From Ochromonadaceae sp. CCMP2298 (taxonomy: Eukaryota > Sar > Synurophyceae > Ochromonadales > Ochromonadaceae): a stretch of DNA of 18,664 bases. Shown piece by piece: positions 8,301 to 15,212 of this stretch. The position numbers were made by a program, and so were the translations under genes. Each line of letters starts with the position of its first letter. Positions within the stretch are counted from its first letter, which is position 1. The DNA lies in assembly GCA_026770595.1 (NCBI GenBank), contig MU633960.1:1-18664 (forward strand). Direction: 5' to 3'. The notes beneath the pieces are model-generated. The model was not told where the DNA came from and searched no databases. It was given only the letters and a program-made list of their open reading frames with translations.

Positions 8301-11230
8301 TCAGCCGCTGCTCGTCCCAGCTCACGCGCGTCTCCTTCTGCAGATCCATCTCCAACGGCCGGGCGGGCAGCACGCACGCCATGAGGGGCAGGTCCCCCAT
8401 GAGGAACAGCTGCGAGTCCACCACCTGCTTGCCCTCCTCGTCTGCCTTGCTGGGAGCGTCTATGCTGAGCTTGATGAGGCCCTGCCTCTCGGCCTCCACC
8501 AGCCTCACGAAGAGGGTGCGGTCCTTGCCTGCGTAGAACTGGCTCAGAGGCTTCCTGTCCAGCATGTGCAGGCCGAAGTACTGGCTGTAGGGGGAGATCT
8601 CAGACACGCCCTTGGGGGTGGGCCGGGTGGACACCGTGGCGGAGCGCCGGAAGATGTCTCGCACGCCCTTGCGCACGCTGGGCTCCATGCCCACCTCCGT
8701 GGCCAGCACCACACGAGCCGCCCGCAGTACGTGCTCCACACTGCGCAGGCGCCCGTCTGAGACCAGCTGCAGGGCCGCCTCCTGGCAGGTCATGGCGGGG
8801 GTGGGGGGGGCCTCGGTGGGCACCCCGTGTCTCAGCGCGTCTCCGATAGAGGCGGCAGGCACGGACAGCAGCTCGACGAACTCGCGCAGGCCAGGCATGT
8901 CTTTGCTCTTGGCGTACTCGTCCCGCTGCAGCCGCACCGCCGCCTTGCCCCTCCTCACCCGAGGCGTGGGAACGTCCTCCACCACCGCCACGTCCACTGC
9001 GGCAGAGGAGGCGGAGGAGGCGGGTGCGGTGGTCTCACCCATGCCCTCCTCGTCCATAGGCGCATCTGCGCTCACCTCCAGCACCTCGAACTCGTCGTCC
9101 TCCTCCTCCCGCATCGGCGCCTCCTCCGGCTGCGTCTGCTTCTGCTCCTCGACGGGCTCGTTGTGCGCCCGCTCGGTGTTCTGCGACACCAGTCTGAAAA
9201 ACCGCAGCACATCCCGCACCTCCGCGTCATCCAGAGTGTCCGCAGCCGCCTGCAGGTACTGGTTCGCAGGGAACAGGCGCATCGCAGCGGCCGCCAGCTG
9301 CGGGTCGAACCTGCCCCTGCGCTGCTGCCTCTCCATCATATCCGACTCCTGCGCACGCAGCCCCTCCAGCTCCGCGGCCGCCTCGTCGTAGCGCGCCCGC
9401 ATCGTGTCCAGATCCTCCTGGGCATTCTCCGCAAGCTGCGCCGCATCCGCCTTGGCCCCCTGTGCCTCCCCGTCCTCCTCGTCCCCGAAGTCCGCCGCGT
9501 CGTCCCGTGCCTGCTTCAGCTCCATCTCTTGCAGGCGCACATCCGAGCTCAGGGACTCGCACCGCACGTCTAGGCGCCGCACGTCTGCCTGCAGCTGGAC
9601 CATCGCCTCAGCCTGGGGGGGGAAGGAGAGGGGGGATAGGGGGGGATAGGGGGGGAGGTTTTATATTGGTTAGCGCAGAGATGGGCGATGGGCGATGGGG
9701 GATCTGGGGATGGGGGGGAGGGCAGAGTGGGATGCCAGGGGTACTCACGTCCTCTGCCTCGTCTACGCCTGCTGCTGCGGCCGCGTCGCTCATAGCCGCC
9801 ACCTCCTCCTGCAGGCGGAACTTGGTCGCGGCGGTCTTCTCCCAGTCCTCCTCCATCTGGAACATCCGCCATAGGTGCTGCCGGGTCATGAGGGGGTGCA
9901 GGTAGTCTCTGCGGTTGGACCACACGAAGGGCACCTCCAAGCCCTCCTCCTGGAAGAACTTCAGCACATTCAGCACAGGCGCGGTCAGCTTTTCAGTCAT
10001 GGTCTGCAGCCTCGACTCGTCCCCCTCCCAGCGCCAGTTGTTCATGCGATGCGTGTCGGAGGGGTTCACGAAGTCCTCGGCCCGCAGGCGCACCCCGTCT
10101 GAGAGCAGCTGCTGCGCCAGCTTGGCCGCCATCCAGCGAGCCTCCTGCTGCCTCTCTCTGTGCGAGGGCGTGTCTCTGTCCACCAACATCTGCTGCATGC
10201 GCTCGGGCCGATCCACCCTCCTGAGCTCGTCGTCTCTCGCAGTGCAGAAGCCGGCCACCAGCTGGGGGCGCTCGAAGCGAGACCGGAGGCGCTCTATCTT
10301 GCGCAGGTCCTTCTTGCTCAGGCCCGACAGAGCGCCGCGCTCCTCACCGTCGTCCTGCGCCAGCTGCTGCAGCCTCTCTGCGGTGAGCCCCCCCTCCTCG
10401 TCCTCGTCCTCCTCCCTGCCCTCCAGGTCCTCTTCGTCGAAGTCGTCGTAATCGTCTCCGAATATGTTGCGAGCCTCCTGCAGCTGGTCGTAGCTGGGTC
10501 CCTCCCTGCGGCCAGTGCGCCGGTGCGCCACCACGGGCTGCGGCGCCCCATCCTCGTCGTCCTGGTCCTCGATGAACCCTCCCATGTCGCTATCGTCGTC
10601 GTCGCCCACGCGCCTGCCCCCCTCCTGCTCGTCGTCGTCGTCGCTGTCCAAGGCATCCAGACGCCTCACCTGCGCGCCCTCCCTGCCCACCCCTGCGATG
10701 GCGGCGTCCTCTGCATCTCTGATGAGCTGCTCGTCTTCCTCGTCCAGCCGCACCTCCTCTGTGCGCTTCTTGAGGCGCTGCAGATTCGCAGCCTGCATCC
10801 TGCGCGCCTTCCTCCTCGCCTCCGCCAGAGGGTCGCGCCCCTTCTTCGCCCCATCCTCCTCCTCGTCGAGCACCACGAAGCCGTCTGCCACGTAGTTGTT
10901 CTTATCCTCCTCGTCGTCCTCATCCCCCCCATCGTCCTCCTCGTCCTCATCCCCATCCTCGTCCTCCGCCTCGTCATCAAACATACGCAGACGCTTCGCT
11001 TTGCTCTTGCTCTTAGCGTTCGCAGGACTCTCCTCCTCGTCGTCGTCATCGTCAGATCCAGGTGACGCCAATTTACGCTTCTTGCTCTCCTCTACGTCCT
11101 GCCCCTCAACGCTGACCTCGTCCTGCTCCTGCTCCTGCTCCTGTTCCTGCTCCTGTTCCTGCTCCTTTTCCTGCTCCTGCTCCTGAGAGGGCACCGCCTC
11201 CTCCTCCCTGGGTTCGCTGTCGTCCTCCAT
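5317..11230 (-). CDS. SPT6: Transcription elongation factor / histone chaperone SPT6, 3 exons
   Basis: Exons 11230-9749, 9612-5689 and 5514-5317 join in phase 0 (1867 aa). Introns are 9748-9613 (GTGAGT..CAG, 136 nt) and 5688-5515 (GTGAGC..CAG, 174 nt). SPT6 travels with RNA polymerase II, binds histones and reassembles nucleosomes. Domains in order: a very acidic N-terminus with a Gln-Glu repeat (about 16-36) and Lys/Arg patches; an IWS1-binding-like motif, LQEARNIFGDDYDDF (about 246-262); the helical core with VPFVWSNRRDYL (about 430); a Spt6-specific acidic insert; the YqgF/RNase H-like domain (about 1004-1072, NPTVASLYLSQG and LVVINASGAQVSRR); the HhH region (about 1221-1280); an S1 domain (about 1449-1552); and tandem SH2 domains (about 1627-1802), which in the family bind the phosphorylated Pol II linker. 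The tail after the SH2 pair is short (~65 aa). ATG 11230 (MEDDSEP) fits the family's acidic start; an in-frame Met at 11296 is the alternative. Confidence 0.96.
5515..5688 (-). other. SPT6 intron 2, stop-free and a multiple of three
   Basis: The 174-nt intron starts GTGAGC, ends CCTGCAG and has no stop in the SPT6 frame, so retention would add 58 residues, very rich in Pro, Ser and Thr, between the SH2 pair and the C-terminal tail. I call it an intron because it has clear splice sites and a long C/T-rich tract, and because its composition is unlike the exons. On the plus strand it carries GGTGGTATAGGGGGGAG-type repeats. Confidence 0.8.
9613..9660. repeat. G-rich repeat (GGGGGGATA)n in SPT6 intron 1
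   Basis: On the plus strand, runs of five to eight G separated by AATA/ATA-type spacers (GGGGGGATAGG repeated) flank the exon 2 acceptor of SPT6. In the transcript they form the polypyrimidine tract. Four or more G-runs in this span could form a G-quadruplex in the DNA strand used as template. Confidence 0.7.
11117..11186. repeat. Coding tandem repeat encoding (Gln-Glu)n in the SPT6 N-terminus
   Basis: Tandem hexamers of CTCCTG/TTCCTG on the plus strand read as alternating Gln-Glu on the minus strand, residues about 16-36 of SPT6, with one Lys interruption. Third-position variation (TCC/TTCC) shows it is not a freshly expanded pure array. Confidence 0.9.
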
Positions 11231-12000
11231 TATCTGCCGTCCGATTCGGTGCACGACAAGTGCTTCAACTGCCAACCTAGGAGTCTTGCAGATCAACCGC
11301 TCCCGCTCCGTCCAGATTTACAGCGCTAGATATCTCCTGGTCAGATGCAGCGGATGCGCAGAGGCAAATGCAGTCCTCGGTGGCGGACACCCTCAAACGC
11401 TGCGCACAGTTTCGAGATTACCAGTGCCGGGGGAAACCGAGAGCGGTGCGAATGCCAACAGTTCAGGAGGAAAGCTGCCGTCTTCAGGAGAGGAGGCAGT
11501 CTCTCTCCTCGGCAGCCGCTCCCACACTTTGTGAAGGTTCCCTGCTTTGTCAGTTGTCTTTTTCGGGTCCCCTTTAAAAAAAGATATTTTTTTGGTGAAA
11601 AGTAGTACGTATGGAAATGAAACTCGTGCATCTACTTCGCCGTGGCATCTGCATCGCCGCAACTTAGCAGGTGCCTCATCAGGCTGAACCCGACATATTT
11701 TTCCCTCGACACCCTTCATCCCCAAAAAGTCGGGCACAAAACCTCTAGATGAATATAATTTGGAAAGTCACAAAAAAGGCACAAAGAAAGTGTGTAGACG
11801 GGCATTATTTTTTACTTAATTGTACAGAGTATTTACTCTTTATATACTTTAGTACTCAGTGGGGACGGTTGAATCTTGGGCTCTCGATGAGCAGTGTTTA
11901 GGGGGAATAGTCCCCAGTCTCTTGGTCCCCTATCCTCTCTACTACCTCCTCCCTCCTCTCCTCTCGCCTCTCCCCCCTCCTCTCCCCCCTCCCCCCCCCC
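11231..12000. other. Intergenic: SPT6 upstream and FKBP downstream flanks
   Basis: No gene can be supported. The stretch covers the SPT6 promoter and leader (minus strand, reading left from 11231) and the 3' flank of the FKBP gene. Short ORFs on both strands (up to ~110 codons) show no family features. There is a T-rich/A-rich block (11570-11600 and 11770-11850). A pure C/T block (11935-12000) is G-rich on the FKBP sense strand and begins directly after the FKBP stop codon. Confidence 0.5.
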
Positions 12001-12899
12001 TTAGTTGCCCACCTTATCCACCATCACTTCAAAGAGCAGCGTGGCATCCGTCTTGAACAGCTGCCCGTACCTCCTCTGCCCATCCGCCCCCCTCGCCTGC
12101 GGCAACTGCCCCTCCTTCCGAGCCTTGAACACCAGTTGACTGGGCAGCTCCACACGCCTCACCGCCCCCCTCTTCATTCCCAAGAGTCCCTCCTCGAGCG
12201 CAGGCGGCAGCTGCCCCGACCCCACGACCCACCTGTCTCCTCCGTCGCTGTCGACCTGGGCAAGGACGTGTGTGGGGGATATGGGAAGAAAAGGCAAGGA
12301 CATGGGATAAGGATGGATATGGGGTATGGGAGGTCTGGGTCAGAGAGCTGCCTCCGCGACTAAGCATAAAGCATGGGTCTAGGGCATATTGTACACAATC
12401 ACGCATATCTCACCTTGGAGTCGTAGTACTTAACGCCCCCGGGCTCCTTGGCAGTTGCGAAGCTCCTGCACCGCACCGTCATCTGCACCACCACCGCAGA
12501 GCCCTTCTGCACAACCTCATCACCGCGGCCCACCCTGTACTCTCTATACGAGGCTCCGGAGGGCAGGGGTAAGAATTCCACATCTCTGGCGTCTAGCGTC
12601 TCCTGCACGGACTGCTGCTGCACCACCTTCTGCAGCTGGCTCTTCAGGTCGCCCGCAGGCACAGTAGGGGAGGTTGCAGAGGGTGAGGCGAATCGAGACA
12701 GTTCCGCCAGGTCCACGCCCGCATGCGCAGGTCCGCCGCACAGCAGGATGGCGGAGAGAAGGGCGGGCATGAGTGCGGGCAGTGCTTGTGACAGCGATAG
12801 AGATGACAGCGATGCCAGCGGCGTTGCCTGCCTCGCACTGTGTGGCTGCTGCAGCGCCCCACCAGTCGTCAGTACGAGCATGCACAGAAGCAGCAGCAT
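12001..12899 (-). CDS. FKBP-type peptidyl-prolyl isomerase, predicted thylakoid-lumen protein, 2 exons
   Basis: Exons 12899-12414 and 12255-12001 join in phase 0 across intron 12413-12256 (GTGAGA..CAG), giving 246 aa. The N-terminus is layered: a signal peptide (MLLLLCMLVLTTGGA, 1-15), a Ser/Ala/Leu-rich transit-like stretch (16-40), a second hydrophobic segment (about 40-54) and GGPAHA/G at 60/61, a typical lumenal processing site. There is no twin Arg, so Sec-type thylakoid import is more likely than Tat. The mature part has the FKBP pattern: VGRGDEVVQKGSAVVVQMTVR, KYYDSK (position of the F-D-S-S strand), a LEEGLLGMKRGAVRRVELPSQLVF equivalent of the W-E-E-G..M-x-x-G region, and a final DATLLFEVMVDKV. 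The usual active-site Trp and Tyr are not obvious, so catalytic activity is uncertain and a chaperone or assembly role is possible. An in-frame Met 24 codons upstream (12971) would bury the signal peptide, so 12899 is preferred. Confidence 0.82.
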
Positions 12900-13060
12900 G
12901 TCGATTGCCTTTGCAGAAGGGTCGCCTGGTTGCAGCAGTTGTAACCTTGCAAGCAAGTAGATTGAGATCACCTTGTGATGATGGTTGTCAAAAAAAATTC
13001 ACTGAGTCAGAGATGTCCGGAGTTTGGAGAATGTCCGCAGAAAATGTATGAATCAATTGA

Positions 13061-13297
13061 CACATTTATTATACAAATAGTAAACAACAGCGTCTAATAA
13101 AGTGCAACGGCGTCTTTTCATGGGAAAAAGCAAATGAAACGGACGTCGAGGCGTTGGGCTGTTTCGACCGAATACAGCTGGCGGTTGTGACACTTTCCTC
13201 TGATCTGCTCATTCGCTGCCTCGGAAAGGAGCGTACCAATGATGATACGATAGGCGTCGGCGTGCTCGCATATTCCATCAGTGACTTCGTCGCCTAA
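13061..13297 (+). other. Stop-free frame without a Met; possible exon or gene remnant
   Basis: A plus-strand frame runs from the stop at 13058 to TAA 13295-13297. From about 13112 it reads as credible protein (GVFSWEKANETDVEALGCFD, then a Leu/Val-rich stretch, ending LAYSISDFVA). It has no ATG. A TTTATTATACAAATAG sequence (13065-13080) could serve as a splice acceptor, which would make this a terminal exon with AATAAA (about 13411) downstream. The complementary strand is also open with the same codon boundaries (13318-13118, ATG start, 66 aa, ending FICFFP), and it looks equally protein-like, so I cannot decide the strand. No family is recognised on either. Confidence 0.3.
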
Positions 13298-13510
13298 CAC
13301 ATATAACAAAAATAACATCAGCGTCTATTGTGACGCTAAAGACGAAAGGAGTGAAAACCTGGACAAGAGGGGAATCCCCATATTCACAATAGTTCTTTTC
13401 CAGTCAGTCAACAATAAATGGCTTATCGACCCAGCCTATGGAGGGGTTTATATACACGCACTGAGCAGCCCCTCTGCTACTCCCACTCCTGCTCCAGTGC
13501 ATGAGGGGAA

Positions 13511-13859
13511 TCAGAATTTCCCATCTTGCACCAGCGCGGCAACAATTGCCCCCTCAGCGCCCCAGTCTCTCCCCGCTCCTGTGGAGTCCTGCAACACCGC
13601 TACCAAGCAGACAGGGACTCCGAGTCCCAGGGTCCCCGGCTCACAGGGCGGCAGGTCGGCGTCGCTGCAGAAGTGCGAGCCAGCCGCACAGCGCCAGCCA
13701 GAGCCGTACCTGTGCCAGCGGTACTCCTCCGGGCACAAGCCCGAATGCTGCAGTCGCTTCTGGATGGCCTCTGCGACGGCGCGCTCTGCCTCCTGCAGCC
13801 TAGCCATGTCCTGCAGGCGCTCCTCCTCTGCCTGCTCCTCTGCCTGCCCCGAGTGAGTG
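13511..13859 (-). pseudogene. Cys-rich exon fragment of an unrecognised gene, probably 5'-truncated
   Basis: The minus-strand frame ending at the stop 13513-13511 starts well as protein at about 13855: an Ala/Glu/Arg-rich helix (about 30 residues, AEEQAEEERLQDMARLQEAE), then GLCPEEYRWHRYGSGWRCAA, GSHFCSD and a Cys/Pro segment. The regular spacing of Cys, Trp and His (C-x5-W-H, G-W-R-C, G-S-H-F-C) suggests a small Cys/His-rich domain. The C-terminal ~50 residues are less ordered. Just upstream in transcript sense is a pyrimidine-rich stretch ending CTCGGGGCAG, a likely splice acceptor, so this looks like a last exon. No earlier exon with matching codon use was found before the AT-rich island begins at about 13930; the gene may be broken there. 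An unbroken ORF from 13990 exists, but its first 45 residues look non-coding. Confidence 0.45.
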
Positions 13860-14027
13860 GAGGATGGCAGGAACGGGGCGAAAATGGATAGGGGCGGGGA
13901 CGGTAGTTGGGGCCCAGCCACTGGCTCAACAGACATAGAAACCGTGATTTTTTCTCCCGACCGGGATTTTTTTCGGACAAAGGAGTACAATTGGCAATAT
14001 TAGAAATAAATGGGGATAGTGAAGTGA

Positions 14028-14465
14028 AATTGTTATGTTCATCAAATTTGTACTACGCCCCCCCTGTTTGGAGACAATGGCGTGCAAACTGTTATAACTG
14101 TTCGACAAATAAAAGATTTTATGATATATTACGAACCAATATATCAGTATACACGAGCAGCTTCACACAGATATATGGTTAAACAAGCATTTACGCTAGG
14201 GATAGAGGAGAAGGACTTTAATGAAAAAATACTAGAAGTGATAAAATCCATCACAGACCAACAATGCAAATTGAATTTGAGAGATAAAAGCAAAAAAAAC
14301 ATTGCTGGGTTTGAAATTATATCGAGTTTTGATACGTGGGCAAAGGACCCAACAGTGAAAGTCAGGTTAGAATTTAAACACAAAGTTACAAATTATCAAG
14401 GTAAGAAGATTGGTTTTTTGGTGAACTGGCACAAGGAAGACAAAGTTCTTGAAAACATTTTTTAA
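14028..14465 (+). CDS. AT-rich ORF of foreign character, unrecognised
   Basis: The frame is open from 14028 to TAA 14463-14465. A GTG at 14082 or an ATG at 14121 (DFMIYYEPIYQYTRA) is a possible start; there is no ATG before that in frame. The product is Lys/Ile/Asn/Phe-rich, with about 100 well-behaved residues (for example GIEEKDFNEKILEVIKSITD and VKVRLEFKHKVTNYQGKKIG). Codons end mostly in A or T, opposite to the GC3-rich exons on both sides. An overlapping frame (13907-14182) is also protein-like (VQLAILEINGDSEVKL), so a frameshift near 14060-14085 may have broken a longer ORF. No homologue comes to mind; origin from a virus, plasmid, organelle or transposon-like element is an inference from composition only. 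Confidence 0.4.
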   Translation, partial: NCYVHQICTTPPLFGDNGVQTVITVRQIKDFMIYYEPIYQYTRAASHRYMVKQAFTLGIEEKDFNEKILEVIKSITDQQCKLNLRDKSKKNIAGFEIISSFDTWAKDPTVKVRLEFKHKVTNYQGKKIGFLVNWHKEDKVLENIF

Positions 14466-15212
14466 CCATGTCTTCCGTCTGCCATGCCCTTTCACAGTTC
14501 TGATAAATGGGTGGATGAAGTGAAGTGGTCTGATTATTGTGCGAGCGGCCTCGCAAGGCTCAGCTATCGCACTGCCAGAAAAATCAGGGTTTTGTGAACC
14601 ATACTGTACATACTCTGACTTCGATGTTCGTATTTGGTGAATTCGCTTTTCGTATTTTGAAGTATTTCGACGTATTCTGTTGATTATAACGTATTTTTAA
14701 CGCATTTTTCAATCAACTACATTTTTTTTTGCCTCTCTCTTCGTCTTTGTTCCGACTTTATGATTAATTATTATTGCTGTTTTTTTTGTGATAGGTGATA
14801 ATTTGGAAAGGCATCTAAAGTATTTTGCCGATGCTTTATATTGAAAAGTACGATACATTATATCGGCTTTCCCGTACCATGAGTGAACTGTAGTACAATA
14901 TTACTATTGATAAAGAAAAAGGTAACTGGCACATAGCCTGTCTGCTCCCACACCGGCTAATCTTTGATTCGCCCACTTATAAAAGTACATTTGATTTTTT
15001 ACCGGTAGTTCATGTCCAAAAAAAATAGCATATCGCAAAAAAAAAAGTGACAAGTTTTGCTTGGGGTTTCGGGAAAAGCAAGAGTCAGGAAAGAAGGAGA
15101 GGAGTCGAATGAGAAAGAATACAATCAAGGAGAATGAGAGGGGTGGAGTGAGTGTTTACCGAGCCAGCTTTCGTGTTAGATTCAAGGAGCGAGCCAGATA
15201 GCAGCGATTCCA
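14466..15212. other. AT-rich non-coding part of the island and upstream region of the PHD gene
   Basis: No gene is seen. The stretch has many T- and A-runs and repeats of TATTTTG/CGTATTT type (14625-14700). A strong hairpin is present at 14539-14572. A TATAAAAG on the plus strand (14978-14985) lies 228 bases before the ATG of the following gene and could be its TATA box or chance. Composition returns to GC-rich from about 15150. Confidence 0.5.
14539..14572. other. Inverted repeat / hairpin in AT-rich island
   Basis: GTGCGA (14539-14544) pairs with TCGCAC (14567-14572), and the loop holds a competing stem GCGAG (14541-14545) with CTCGC (14550-14554). It is a small GC-rich palindromic patch within AT-rich DNA. 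It is not a tRNA: no T-loop or matching acceptor stem is present. Confidence 0.6.

Noticed and set aside
5662-9573. Long plus-strand ORFs opposite SPT6 (537, 223, 259 and 248 codons) and a 546-codon minus-strand ORF in another frame
   Set aside because: They are shadows of the GC3-rich SPT6 exons: His/Leu/Arg/Gly-rich, no domains, and the SPT6 frame fully explains the region.
10160-11065. 301-codon plus-strand ORF opposite the SPT6 N-terminus
   Set aside because: Its Leu/Val/Ser-rich product is the antisense of the acidic Asp/Glu repeats; no domain is present.
11286-11737. Several ORFs of 69-114 codons on both strands
   Set aside because: They are short, mutually overlapping, without recognisable motifs or splice logic; more likely SPT6 leader and promoter sequence.
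11935-12004. Perfect-looking plus-strand splice acceptor (C-run plus TTAG)
   Set aside because: No plus-strand exon follows; the downstream bases are the antisense of the FKBP C-terminus.
13281-13856. 191-codon plus-strand ORF
   Set aside because: Its first part overlaps the undecided ORF pair in another frame and its second part is the antisense of the Cys-rich minus-strand fragment; Ser/Pro/Ala-rich without a domain.
14539-14572. tRNA-like fold
   Set aside because: No acceptor stem pairing over 7 bases, no anticodon arm of correct size and no T-loop consensus.
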